NCBI GenBank assembly: GCA_015061955.1
Contig: SUVO01000008.1
Span: forward strand, 53,925 to 117,924
DNA length: 64,000 nucleotides
Direction of reading: 5' to 3'
Origin: Verrucomicrobiaceae bacterium
GTDB lineage: Bacteria > Verrucomicrobiota > Verrucomicrobiia > Opitutales > Intestinicryptomonadaceae
Positions within the stretch are counted from its first letter, which is position 1. Every line of letters starts with the position of its first letter. The notes under the pieces are model-generated. The model ran no database searches, was not told where the DNA came from, and saw only the letters and a program-made list of their open reading frames with translations. Below, one piece after another: positions 28,189 through 37,037 of this stretch. The translations under genes were made by a program, and so were the position numbers.

Positions 28189-29556
28189 ATGAAAAAAATA
28201 ATCCCCATAATTTTGATGTCGGCAACCTGTGCTTTTGCGAGCAACTCTTCAATTTCGATTCCTCAAAAAGAATTAGTTGATGGTAATTATTACGTTGTAA
28301 ACGGTTCAAACAACAAGGCAACAGCAGCAGTTTCAGGTGATATTACTTCGTTCAAAGCTGGTTTCCACGTCGGATCGTCTGGTGGAAGTTTAAAAGATTT
28401 AGATGTAAAAATAGAAGAAGGTTTTACCTTAAATACTGGTTTCTATTATAACGGAAAATACCCATCTATAGCAAGTGGTGCTACTATTACAATCGGTAAT
28501 CGCTTAGTTGATGGTGAACGAGTTTTTGACGAAGGTACATTGCAAGCAACAGGTGGGTATAGTGCCGCTGAGTTATGGTTTAGAGGCGAAGACCGTGCTG
28601 AAAATGCAGTTTGGCATATTGGCACACAACAAGAACTTGCCATGGCTGGCGTTCGTGTAGATGTAGAAGCTTGTAATACAGTTTACTTATACAATGTAAC
28701 GTTCAGAAATAATACTCAGGTTAATGTGGATGCTACATCGCAGTTGTATATGACTTTTGTTAATGCGACATCTCCTCGTTTTGGCTCTACCGATTTAAAC
28801 GGAAAATTTAGATTTTCAATGTCTCCAAGTGATGCGTCTATGAAAATAGCCGCCACAGCTACAATGAATATCTCAGGTCAGAAGGCAGATGATTATTCAA
28901 CTTTTGGTAATAACCAATCGAAATGGTTGGTAGAATCAAGTGCTAAAGTAAATATCTCAAATTCAGAAGCCAATTCTATTCTATTGGGAACAAAATCTAG
29001 CGGTATTATAACCATACAAAATTTGACACAGATATCATTGTCGTCATCAAATGCGTTGGCTGCAAATGAAACAAATGGACAAGATAAAATTACTCTAGAA
29101 ATTTCGACAACTGCAAATTCTTTCTCAAATTCTGCAAAATTGATTCTCAATGCAGATGAGAATGGCAATAAAACTACAAATTCATTTGCTAGTGTTTGGT
29201 TGCGTGGTACATCTAATAAAGATGTTGGTTCAAATTTTGTTATAACTTTAAACGGCAATGAATTGATATTTGGTAATGTTAACCAATCTGATACCGATAA
29301 CATTGGTTTTATGTATATTACAGATTTTGTCGAAGGATTATTTAAAATTGAAACGATTGCAGACAAATACTTGGGCGAAAATAACGAAGTTTCATTCTTG
29401 CGTGCAGGTACAGATACTGATTATGACGCTTTGTATTGGGATTCAAACACAGGTTATATAACAGCAACTGCAGTACCAGAGCCAGCTGAATGGGCTGTAG
29501 TACTCGGGGCGTTGGCGATTGCTTTTGCATTTATGCGTCGTCAGACAAGAAAATAA
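28189..29556 (+). CDS. PEP-CTERM sorted surface protein 1
   Basis: A secreted protein of 455 residues. ATG 28189 has agaaagg 6 bases upstream. Signal peptide MKKIIPIILMSATCAFA, then a Ser/Thr/Asn-rich passenger of probable beta-helix or beta-strand repeats (many V/I-x-N/T patterns). The C-terminal sorting signal is VPEPAEW, a hydrophobic helix (VVLGALAIAFAFM) and RRQTRK. In this phylum such tails are processed by an exosortase and the protein is exported to the surface or matrix; no exosortase is in the window. The tail is identical to that of the next gene at both protein and DNA level, while the passengers differ. Confidence 0.9.
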   Translation: MKKIIPIILMSATCAFASNSSISIPQKELVDGNYYVVNGSNNKATAAVSGDITSFKAGFHVGSSGGSLKDLDVKIEEGFTLNTGFYYNGKYPSIASGATITIGNRLVDGERVFDEGTLQATGGYSAAELWFRGEDRAENAVWHIGTQQELAMAGVRVDVEACNTVYLYNVTFRNNTQVNVDATSQLYMTFVNATSPRFGSTDLNGKFRFSMSPSDASMKIAATATMNISGQKADDYSTFGNNQSKWLVESSAKVNISNSEANSILLGTKSSGIITIQNLTQISLSSSNALAANETNGQDKITLEISTTANSFSNSAKLILNADENGNKTTNSFASVWLRGTSNKDVGSNFVITLNGNELIFGNVNQSDTDNIGFMYITDFVEGLFKIETIADKYLGENNEVSFLRAGTDTDYDALYWDSNTGYITATAVPEPAEWAVVLGALAIAFAFMRRQTRK

Positions 29557-29590
29557 ACAAATAAACAAGTTTACAAACAAAATATCTTTT

Positions 29591-29617
29591 AAGCACTCTT
29601 AGGAGTGCTTTTTTTAT
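29591..29617 (+). terminator. intrinsic terminator after PEP-CTERM gene 1
   Basis: Stem aagcactc / gagtgctt with loop ttag and a T run. The same hairpin follows the second PEP-CTERM gene. Confidence 0.9.
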
Positions 29618-29657
29618 TTGAATTGTGATTTCACATTAAAAAAAATTAATTTTTTGC

Positions 29658-29687
29658 TTGACAAGGGTTATTAGGGGGGGGTAGCAT
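29658..29687 (+). promoter_or_regulatory. promoter of the second PEP-CTERM gene, with a G8 tract in the spacer
   Basis: TTGACA at 29658-29663 and TAGCAT at 29682-29687, 18-base spacer with eight G adjacent to the -10. It differs from the first promoter by a single base in the spacer, and the flanks tttttgc and ttgct are shared. Confidence 0.8.
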
Positions 29688-29715
29688 TTGCTACGATTTT
29701 AATAAAAGGAACTTT

Positions 29716-31044
29716 ATGAAAAAAATAATCCCCATAATATTGATGTCGGCAACAAGTGCTTTTGCTGCCGATATAATAATAGATAAAGATACATCTGGTC
29801 AAATAATACGTACAGATACAAACTATATCATATCTGGTAATGATATTACTTATACCAATACACAAGGTCCACGTCACCCCATATCATCAACTGCGTTTGT
29901 GTTAGGAAGCTACACTGGTACTAAGTTTGTTTCATCGGTTGTAATTTCCCCAAGCTCAAATTCCCTTCCATTCTTTGGTTTAAACGGAATGCAGTTCAAA
30001 GGTGATACAGTTGATGCAGATATAACAATATCTAAAACAGATAGTGCAACACCTATTGCTATTATGGGAGGTTTTACTGTTGATAATTGTACAGCTATTT
30101 TTGAAAAAGCTACAGATTTTGTATGGTCGGATACTAACGTAGCCAACATAAACGTAAAGAATGGTGGTTATTTAGATTTTAAAATACAGTATCTGTACAG
30201 CATAAGAAGTACAACAAATACTTCTGTTCTCGACAACACAACTCCAGCTAATGCCAACAAGAGAGTAGCTTTCAACATTGAAAAAGGCTCTACTATTGTT
30301 GCAAATATGGGTTCGGGTGGCGACTATTACATAAATCCATCTACAATTGCTGGTAAAGTAGAAATTACAACTGCTTCTGGCAGATATTTGTATTTCAGAG
30401 ACGGAACTTCAGTTATTTCTGATCAGACAACTGCTAATGCATCGGTATTTAATTGCAAATTTGGTTTAAATGGTGGCAGTCTTGTTATTGATGAATCTAA
30501 CGAAACTGGCTCTATAAAGCTTTTGGGCAACTATTTAACAATGCTTAGTGGTTCTTTGACTTTGAATGCATCGAATGCATTGAGAACTGTAAATGGTGTA
30601 AATGGTCAAAAAGACCTTACTCTTGAAGTTGGTAGTGGCAGAACTGTATCGTTGGTATTAGGTGCCGACAACGAGGTTAGAATTTTAGACCAAAACAATG
30701 CAACCTCTGTTCTTAACGTAACATTGGCTGGAAATAATTTAACTGTAGCTACTACAAAGGTAGATGGAACTGGTATGGATACTAAAGGTATTGTTTATTT
30801 TACAGACTTTGAAGAAGGCTTGGTAAAAATAGATATGGTAGACGATAGCAAAATTTCCGATGAAACTACATATTTAACAACATGTTTCAAGGGTGGTACA
30901 AAGGATAGCAATTTCGATTTGTATTGGAATCCTGAAACAAAGTATTTGACAGCAACTGCAGTACCAGAGCCAGCTGAATGGGCTGTAGTACTCGGGGCGT
31001 TGGCGATTGCTTTTGCATTTATGCGTCGTCAGACAAGAAAATAA
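29716..31044 (+). CDS. PEP-CTERM sorted surface protein 2
   Basis: A 442-residue paralogue of the preceding protein. The signal peptide MKKIIPIILMSATSAFA differs by one residue (Ser for Cys). The passenger is unrelated at the sequence level but again rich in Thr, Asn and Gly with a beta-solenoid look. The last 96 bases, coding TATAVPEPAEW to the stop, are identical to gene 1. ATG 29716 is preceded by aaagga. Function is unknown; adhesion or matrix roles are plausible for this class. Confidence 0.9.
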   Translation: MKKIIPIILMSATSAFAADIIIDKDTSGQIIRTDTNYIISGNDITYTNTQGPRHPISSTAFVLGSYTGTKFVSSVVISPSSNSLPFFGLNGMQFKGDTVDADITISKTDSATPIAIMGGFTVDNCTAIFEKATDFVWSDTNVANINVKNGGYLDFKIQYLYSIRSTTNTSVLDNTTPANANKRVAFNIEKGSTIVANMGSGGDYYINPSTIAGKVEITTASGRYLYFRDGTSVISDQTTANASVFNCKFGLNGGSLVIDESNETGSIKLLGNYLTMLSGSLTLNASNALRTVNGVNGQKDLTLEVGSGRTVSLVLGADNEVRILDQNNATSVLNVTLAGNNLTVATTKVDGTGMDTKGIVYFTDFEEGLVKIDMVDDSKISDETTYLTTCFKGGTKDSNFDLYWNPETKYLTATAVPEPAEWAVVLGALAIAFAFMRRQTRK

Positions 31045-31070
31045 ACAAGTTTACAAACAAAACATCTTTT

Positions 31071-31097
31071 AAGCACTCTTAGGAGTGCTTTTTTTAT
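31071..31097 (+). terminator. intrinsic terminator after PEP-CTERM gene 2
   Basis: Identical stem aagcactc / gagtgctt, loop ttag, T run. Confidence 0.9.
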
Positions 31098-31132
31098 TTG
31101 ATTTCAATTTTTTATTTTTTATAAAAGAATGT

Positions 31133-32329
31133 ATGAAAAGAAACTATTTGTTATTTTTTGTGTTGTTGGGTGTTGCATTAAATATGTTCGCTCAAAAAGT
31201 GAAATTCGGGGCAGGTATAGATATTCCTAAAGATGTAGCAGTTTTAAAAGTTGTAGATTTTGAAAAGAACAATAAAACGCATTCTGACGCCATTGCTCAG
31301 GCTCTCGAAGTTGCAAAGAAAGACGGCAAATTTACATGTATAATTTTAGATTCGCACGACTGGTTCATCGACAGAGCAATCGAAATGCACTCCGATTTAG
31401 AACTTGTTATCGATGGTTGTAAAATCAAGATGAAAAACCACATTCACGACAACATTATACGTTGTACTAATGCGATTATCGACAAGAATAATCCATTCGG
31501 CTTGTGCAAAGAAAATGGAATAATAAAAAACTTCAAAATCACAGGCAAGAATGGAGCTTCATTAGAAGGGTGCGATTATCCGTATATGGCATATCATCCG
31601 TACTATAAGGCTGTTTTACCTTTCTTGGGTGATTATTTTGGTTGGCGTGGGCTTACTATTTGTATTGCTGATGCTTCTGACTACGAAATTTCTGGTCTCA
31701 AAATTTCAAAGACTAAAACTTGGGCAATTTCTCAAGAATGGAGTTGCAGAGGCTACATTCACGATATCACATTCGATACAGATGTAAAAAATGGCGATGG
31801 TATAAACTTTCGCAATGGATGTTCTGATAGTGTAGTAGAAAACATTTTTGGTAAAACAGGCGATGATACTGTGGCATGTACTGCTCTTGGCAATAAGAAC
31901 AATCAAAAAGTACGTCCACAACAAATGTATTCAAAACAAATGTTTGGTCCACGTTTTGAGCGACAATGGCGTGGCATAAAAAATATTTTAATTCGCAATA
32001 TTTTTACAGTTGGCAAACATCATGGTGTAATTTGTTTGGCTACAACTCCTATTGTTGAGAACATTGAAATCGATAACGTTTACGAGCCTGTTGAATCGGA
32101 ACGTCATTCTGTTGTAAAAATCTATACGGGTTTTGGCGATGGTTATACAAAGGGTAATTTGCGTAATATAAAAGTTCGCAATGTGGTTTCGCGTGGGGCA
32201 AGATGGGCTGTTGAAGTTAAAGCCGATGTTCAAAATGTTGAAATATCGAATATAAAACAGCTCAAATGGGGTGCCGAGCTTACAAACTTTAAAGAAGTTC
32301 CAGCTGGTGTAAAATTTAGTAAAGATTAA
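31133..32329 (+). CDS. secreted GH28-like right-handed beta-helix protein
   Basis: A 398-residue exported protein; ATG 31133 gives the signal peptide MKRNYLLFFVLLGVALNMFA and is preferred over the in-frame TTG at 31085, which lies in the upstream terminator. The parallel beta-helix repeats and the segments NGDGINFRNGCSDSVVENIFG and KTGDDTVA match the polygalacturonase-like (GH28) pattern, in which Asp residues at these positions are catalytic. The usual GH28 GHG motif is replaced by KHHGVICL, so the substrate may not be pectin. It fits with the glycan-degrading genes further on. No clear promoter of its own was found in the short gap. Confidence 0.75.
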   Translation: MKRNYLLFFVLLGVALNMFAQKVKFGAGIDIPKDVAVLKVVDFEKNNKTHSDAIAQALEVAKKDGKFTCIILDSHDWFIDRAIEMHSDLELVIDGCKIKMKNHIHDNIIRCTNAIIDKNNPFGLCKENGIIKNFKITGKNGASLEGCDYPYMAYHPYYKAVLPFLGDYFGWRGLTICIADASDYEISGLKISKTKTWAISQEWSCRGYIHDITFDTDVKNGDGINFRNGCSDSVVENIFGKTGDDTVACTALGNKNNQKVRPQQMYSKQMFGPRFERQWRGIKNILIRNIFTVGKHHGVICLATTPIVENIEIDNVYEPVESERHSVVKIYTGFGDGYTKGNLRNIKVRNVVSRGARWAVEVKADVQNVEISNIKQLKWGAELTNFKEVPAGVKFSKD

Positions 32330-32376
32330 AATATATTTTAGAAGTTTCTGCAGAAAATTTTATTTTCAAAAAGATG

Positions 32377-32404
32377 TTGACAAAAAAACATCTCATGCTA
32401 AAGT
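32377..32404 (+). promoter_or_regulatory. promoter of rpmF-plsX-fabH
   Basis: TTGACA at 32377-32382 and TAAAGT at 32399-32404, 16-base spacer, 34 bases before the rpmF start. Confidence 0.6.
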
Positions 32405-32437
32405 GTAGGGCTTTAATAATTTCAAAGAGGTAAAAAA

Positions 32438-32614
32438 ATGGGTCAACCAAAACGCAAACAGTCAAAACAGCGCACACGTCTTCGTCGTGCAGCAAACAAG
32501 TATGAACTGCCTCAGGTAGTTAAAAATGCAGACGGCACTTTCTCGGTTCCACATAGGGTTAACCCTGCAACAGGAACATACAGAGGACGTCAAGTCGTAT
32601 CTGTAGAAATATAA
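32438..32614 (+). CDS. rpmF: 50S ribosomal protein L32
   Basis: A 58-residue ribosomal protein starting MGQPKRKQSKQRTRLRRAAN and continuing with KYELPQVV. It is the zinc-independent form, since the CxxC pairs of the zinc-binding type are missing (PHRVNPATG instead). An aaagagg ribosome-binding site precedes the ATG. The rpmF-plsX-fabH order is widely conserved and links ribosome and lipid synthesis. Confidence 0.95.
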   Translation: MGQPKRKQSKQRTRLRRAANKYELPQVVKNADGTFSVPHRVNPATGTYRGRQVVSVEI

Positions 32615-32622
32615 TACGAATT

Positions 32623-32649
32623 GTCTTTTTTAAAAGAGGACTTTTTTTT
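32623..32649 (+). terminator. weak terminator between rpmF and plsX
   Basis: Stem gtctttt / aagaggac with two G-T pairs, a short loop, and a run of eight T. It may attenuate transcription into plsX instead of ending it fully. Confidence 0.5.
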
Positions 32650-32704
32650 GTTGTAATGCGGAGTTATTTGTTATAGATAATTCCGCGTTTACTTTTTAAG
32701 AAGA

Positions 32705-33781
32705 ATGGGTAATGTACATCCAACAGTAGCTGTCGATGTCATGGGTTCCGATTTGGGACCCGAAGAGCTTATACTTGGCATCAAGGAAGCTCTTGCTGAA
32801 GACAAGGGTCAGTTCGAGATAATTGTAGTAGGTGACGAAGAAATAACCGTTCCACTTATGATGCGTCATGGTATCTTGAAAGATGCTCGTGTTAAAAGCT
32901 ACAATGCTAAGGAAGTTATTACTATGGAGGAAAAACCCATTCAGGCATTGAAGCAAAAAAAAGATTCTTCTATGATTCGTGCCATTGAGATTGTGAAAAT
33001 CGGTACTGCCGATGCTGTTCTCAGTTGTGGTAATACTGGTGCTTTGATGGCTGGTGGCACAATAAAACTCCGAACAATGTCGGGTATTGAACGTCCGGCG
33101 TTGGGTACTGTTATTCCAGGTAAAAAGAAAAACTTTATTATGATCGACGTGGGGGCATCGCCAGACCCTCGTCCTGAAAGTTTAGTCGATAATGCTATCT
33201 TAGGTGCAAATTATGCTAAAGTTGCTTTGGGCGTTGAAAATCCAGTTGTCGGGCTTTTAAGTAATGGTACTGAAGATGGTAAGGGCAATATGCTTGTTCA
33301 AACAGCTCACCGTTTATTTAAAGCTCAAGAAGGTGTTATAAACTATGGTGGATTGCTCGAAGGATTTAGCGTTTTTGATGGCGACTTTGATGTGGTTGTT
33401 TGCGATGGTTTCACTGGAAATGTAGTGTTAAAATCGCTTGAAGGCTCTGTACGCATGTTTAAAGACATCATAAAAGAAGAAATTATGAAGTCGTGGTTAA
33501 GTAAACTTGGCGTGCTTTTGGCAATGGGTGCCTTGCGTGGCGTTAAACGCAGACTACCAATTGAAAAATTTTCAGGTGCGCCTTTATTAGGATTGAATGG
33601 CTTGGTTGTAAAAGCACATGGTTCAAGCAATAGAAAGCAAATATCGGGTGCTTTACAAATTGCTTTAAAATGTTTGCGTAATAATATGAACGAAAAAATA
33701 TCGCGAGATATTGCTCGTTTAGAATCTATTGTTGCCGCTAACAAAAAGGCTGCTCTTGAAAAAGAAAATGCAGGTGCTTAG
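32705..33781 (+). CDS. plsX: phosphate acyltransferase PlsX
   Basis: Makes acyl-phosphate from acyl-ACP for phospholipid synthesis, at the membrane surface. The 358-residue length is normal. Family segments are VAVDVMGSDLGPE at the N-terminus, SCGNTGALMAGG, IDVGASPDPRPE (VGA..D), and VCDGFTGNVVLKS. It lies between rpmF and fabH, the usual context. Confidence 0.97.
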   Translation: MGNVHPTVAVDVMGSDLGPEELILGIKEALAEDKGQFEIIVVGDEEITVPLMMRHGILKDARVKSYNAKEVITMEEKPIQALKQKKDSSMIRAIEIVKIGTADAVLSCGNTGALMAGGTIKLRTMSGIERPALGTVIPGKKKNFIMIDVGASPDPRPESLVDNAILGANYAKVALGVENPVVGLLSNGTEDGKGNMLVQTAHRLFKAQEGVINYGGLLEGFSVFDGDFDVVVCDGFTGNVVLKSLEGSVRMFKDIIKEEIMKSWLSKLGVLLAMGALRGVKRRLPIEKFSGAPLLGLNGLVVKAHGSSNRKQISGALQIALKCLRNNMNEKISRDIARLESIVAANKKAALEKENAGA

Positions 33782-33835
33782 TATGTATGTACTTGGCAAT
33801 ATTTAAAAATAATTGTATTTTAAAAATCTAGCTCG

Positions 33836-34837
33836 ATGAATTTTTTAAAGCCTAAGTCAATTATCATAAAGGGAACTGGTTCTTATGTTCCAGAAAAAAT
33901 AGTAACTAATGACGATATCGCTAAGGTAGTTGATACTTCTGATGAGTGGATTTTTGAACGTTCGGGCATACGACGCCGACATTTTTCTGTAAACGAATCA
34001 GCTTCCGATATGGCTGTAAAATCGGCTAAAGAAGCTTTAGAAAGTGCTGGCGTATCGCCTCAAGATATCGACTTAGTTATCGTAACTACAGTAACTCCCG
34101 ATATGATGTTTCCATCGACGGCGTGTCTCTTACAAGCAAAACTTGGCATAAGAAATAATATACCATGTTTCGATTTAGAAGCAGCTTGTACTGGTTTTGT
34201 TTATGGTATGGAAGTTGCAACTTCTATGATGCAATCGGGCAAATACAAAAATGCACTCGTTGTTAGTACTGAAAGATTAAATCCTCTGTTGAATTGGGAG
34301 GATAGAACTACATGCTTCCTTTTTGGCGATGGATCGGGCGCCGCAGTTTTAAGTTATGGTGAAGAAGAAGGCGTTGGAATTATTGGTAATGTCTTAGGTG
34401 CAGATGGTTCAAATACTGCTGTTCTTAAATTGCCAGCTGGTGGGTCTTTATTGCCTACTTCGGCTCAAACTGTCGCCGACAAACAGCACTTTATTCAAAT
34501 GGATGGAAAAGAAATTTTCAAAAATGCAGTTCGCATTATGCAAGAAAAAGCTTTGGATGTTCTTGATATGTGCGACGTTCGTCCAGAAGATATTTCTCTT
34601 TTAATTCCTCATCAAGCAAACATTAGAATTATAGAAACTGTTGCAAAACGCATAAAAATTCCACGCGAAAAAGTTTATGTAAACATTGAAGAATATGGCA
34701 ATACTTCTTCGGCTTCTATTCCTATTGCATTAAACGAAGCTCTCAAAGAGGGTAGAATTAAATCGGGCGACTACATTTTATTAGTAGCTTTTGGTGCAGG
34801 TTTGACTTGGGGGGCAACGCTCATCAAATGGCATTAA
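33836..34837 (+). CDS. fabH: beta-ketoacyl-ACP synthase III
   Basis: Starts fatty-acid elongation by condensing acetyl-CoA with malonyl-ACP. The 333-residue protein has the catalytic triad: Cys118 in DLEAACTGF, His in LIPHQANIRI, and Asn in YGNTSSASIPIAL. The last codon is His followed directly by a class-1 repeat unit, as in the LptF/LptG-type gene; family members usually end in a few residues after WGA. Confidence 0.97.
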   Translation: MNFLKPKSIIIKGTGSYVPEKIVTNDDIAKVVDTSDEWIFERSGIRRRHFSVNESASDMAVKSAKEALESAGVSPQDIDLVIVTTVTPDMMFPSTACLLQAKLGIRNNIPCFDLEAACTGFVYGMEVATSMMQSGKYKNALVVSTERLNPLLNWEDRTTCFLFGDGSGAAVLSYGEEEGVGIIGNVLGADGSNTAVLKLPAGGSLLPTSAQTVADKQHFIQMDGKEIFKNAVRIMQEKALDVLDMCDVRPEDISLLIPHQANIRIIETVAKRIKIPREKVYVNIEEYGNTSSASIPIALNEALKEGRIKSGDYILLVAFGAGLTWGATLIKWH

Positions 34838-35034
34838 AAACGTGCGAGAGCGCGTTTTCTTTGATGATGAGTTTTAATTTATACCATAAGGCACTTCAAC
34901 GAAATGCCTTTTTATTATTAAATAAACTCATCAAATAAAACGCTTTCGGCTGTTATTTGGTTTCGTATCGCCTCACGTACATAGTACGCTACGGCTCACA
35001 AAACACAAATTCCAGCTCGAATCTCGCACGTTTT
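34838..35034. repeat. class-1 repeat unit with a replaced second module
   Basis: It starts 2 bases after the fabH stop. The first half (outer arm acgtgcgaga, middle arms, inner ggcacttc hairpin) is class 1. The second half, from about 34942 to 35020, is a different sequence (GGTTTCGTA...GCTCACAAAAC) before the common right arm tctcgcacgt. Confidence 0.88.
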
Positions 35035-35245
35035 AAACGTGCGAAAGCGCATTTTCTTTGATGATGAGTTTTTATTTATACTATAAGGCACTTCAACGAA
35101 GTGCCTTTTTTTTATTAAATTTTTATTAAATAAACTCATCAAAGAAAACGCTTTGCCCTCCATTTTGGTTTTAGCTTCGACTGCAGTGCGTAGCACAGCA
35201 ACGCTCGCTAAAACGCAAAAGCATCGGGACAATCTCGCACGTTTT
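35035..35245. repeat. class-1 repeat unit
   Basis: A full unit with the standard class-1 second module, cagtgcgtagcacagc apex and right arm. It has a small duplication of tttttattaaat around 35110-35130, which lengthens the unit to about 210 bases. Confidence 0.9.
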
Positions 35246-35479
35246 TTATTTCCCGTTCCTATGTTGGTCCTAATCTTATGGCTGAATTTTTCTAATAAAA
35301 AGCAGAGCCACATGCGAAGCATTGGCGACGGTGCCCAACATATAAAAACACGTTTTACTTCTTGCAACCTATGTTTGTTCTAATCTTATGGCAGAATTTT
35401 TCAGTAATCTTCACTACTTTTCTACATACAAAACGTACATTTCATTTTTTCCTACGTTAATCCTAATTTATTTTACATT
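35246..35479. repeat. degenerate class-3 repeat copies before the transporter gene
   Basis: The motif cctatgttggtcctaatc recurs in altered form at about 35257, 35369 and 35451, and cccaacatata at about 35336. These are the outer arms of class-3 elements (see 46621-47030), but the inner hairpins are decayed. No gene is visible here. Confidence 0.6.
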
Positions 35480-35518
35480 TTGTTAGACAATACAATTTAT
35501 TTATGCTTTTTTATGCTA

Positions 35519-36502
35519 ATGAATTTTTTAAAGAAGATAGGTATAGAACCTTTTATAATGGCTTTATTCGGAGCTATTTTTTTTGCATGGTTAGTTCCTG
35601 ATTTTGGTAGAGATAGAGAGCCATTTTCTTTAGGCGATGCGGCTAACTGGGGAGTTAGCGTAATATTCTTTTTTTATGGGCTTCGCTTAAGTAAAGAAAA
35701 ACTTGTAAATGGTTTACGTAATGTAAAGCTTCATTTCCTTGTTCATTTTTCTACATTTGTTTTATTCCCGATAGTTGTATTAAGTGCAATGTATTTATGT
35801 GGAGGCTTTTCGGCTGAAGGCAATTTGTATTATTTGTGGATTGGTGCGTTTTTCTTAGCAACGCTTCCATCTACGGTGTCTTCGTCTGTTGTTATGGTTT
35901 CTATTGCTGGTGGTAATTTGCCTGCTGCAATTTTCAATGCAAGTATTTCAAGTTTTATTGGAGTTTTTATAACTCCATTATGGATGGGAATTTTTCTGAA
36001 AGATATTGATGGTTCAAGTGCATTAGCTGATGTTATATTAAAGCTTGTTTTTCAAGTGTTAGTTCCTGTTGTTGCTGGATTTTTACTGAACAAAAAGTGG
36101 GGCTGGTTTGCCGAGAAACATAAGAAAATTCTTCGCTTATTCGATGAAACTATAATTGTTCTGATTGTTTATACATCGTTTTGCGAATCATTTTATAAAA
36201 AGATGTTTGATGGCTTTGCAATGTTTACGCTCGTAGAATTATCTGTTGCAATGATTGTTTTATTCTTGGCTACAATGCTCGTAATTTGGGGTATTTGCAA
36301 GGTGTTGAAGTTTTCAAAAGAAGATTCTATTACTGCTGTTTTTTGTGGTTCTAAGAAGTCGTTAGTGCATGGGTCGGTAATGAGTAGAGTCCTTTTTGGT
36401 GGAAGTTCAATGACTGGTATTATTTTGTTGCCAACAATGTTATATCATGCTTTTCAATTGATAATTGTATCGATAATTGCCAAGAAAATATCAAAAAAAT
36501 AG
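35519..36502 (+). CDS. bile acid:sodium symporter family transporter (YfeH-like)
   Basis: A membrane transporter of 327 residues with about ten hydrophobic helices. The motif FCGSKKSLVHGSVMSRVLF near the C-terminus and ATLPSTVSSSVVMVSIAGGN in the middle identify the SBF-like family (PF13593 type). The substrate is unknown; family members move organic anions or other solutes with sodium. ATG 35519 (MNFLKKIG) is preferred; ATG 35513 and TTG 35480 are also in frame. No strong ribosome-binding site is visible. Confidence 0.88.
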   Translation: MNFLKKIGIEPFIMALFGAIFFAWLVPDFGRDREPFSLGDAANWGVSVIFFFYGLRLSKEKLVNGLRNVKLHFLVHFSTFVLFPIVVLSAMYLCGGFSAEGNLYYLWIGAFFLATLPSTVSSSVVMVSIAGGNLPAAIFNASISSFIGVFITPLWMGIFLKDIDGSSALADVILKLVFQVLVPVVAGFLLNKKWGWFAEKHKKILRLFDETIIVLIVYTSFCESFYKKMFDGFAMFTLVELSVAMIVLFLATMLVIWGICKVLKFSKEDSITAVFCGSKKSLVHGSVMSRVLFGGSSMTGIILLPTMLYHAFQLIIVSIIAKKISKK

Positions 36503-36552
36503 CAAAAAATACCCTAAAATGTAATTTTTTTTAAAAAAAAGTTAAAAAATGC

Positions 36553-36580
36553 TTGACGAGTAGGGGTACTTTCGTAAATA
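36553..36580 (+). promoter_or_regulatory. promoter of rplM-rpsI
   Basis: TTGACG at 36553-36558 and TAAATA at 36575-36580, 16-base spacer, 27 bases before rplM. Its gcttgac context matches the PEP-CTERM promoters but the spacer has only a G4 run. Confidence 0.5.
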
Positions 36581-36606
36581 TTCTTATTTTTCTTTAGTTT
36601 AGATAG

Positions 36607-37032
36607 ATGAATACAACAATAGCAAAGAAACAGGAACAGAAGCAGTGGTACGTGGTCGATGCAACAGATCAGGTACTCGGTCGTCTTGCAGTTAAAATCG
36701 CTAACGTACTGCGCGGTCGTCATAAAGCAATTTATACTCCGAACACAGATTGCGGTGATCATGTAGTTGTAATCAATGCCGATAAGGTTCGCGTTACAGG
36801 CAAAAAGGAAGAGAACAAGGAATACATGTTCTACAGTGGCTACGTAGGTGGCGAAAAGTATGTAAAGCTTTCTGATATGCGTGCACGTAAGCCAGAATAT
36901 ATTATCGAAGCAGCAGTTAAGGGTATGTTACCTCGCAACAAGCTTGCTCGTGATATGTTCTTGAAGCTCCACGTTTATGCTGGCGCAGAACATCCACATA
37001 CTGCACAACAACCAAAACCATTTAACTTCTAA
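36607..37032 (+). CDS. rplM: 50S ribosomal protein L13
   Basis: Early-assembly 50S protein of 141 residues. The segments WYVVDATDQVLGRLAVKIANVLRG and GMLPRNKLARDMFLKLHVYAG are diagnostic. Paired with rpsI 5 bases downstream, the universal arrangement. Confidence 0.98.
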   Translation: MNTTIAKKQEQKQWYVVDATDQVLGRLAVKIANVLRGRHKAIYTPNTDCGDHVVVINADKVRVTGKKEENKEYMFYSGYVGGEKYVKLSDMRARKPEYIIEAAVKGMLPRNKLARDMFLKLHVYAGAEHPHTAQQPKPFNF

Positions 37033-37037
37033 TAACC

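Noticed and set aside
35480..35518. Earlier start of the symporter-family gene at TTG 35480
   Set aside because: The added residues are not hydrophobic in the family pattern and no ribosome-binding site supports it.
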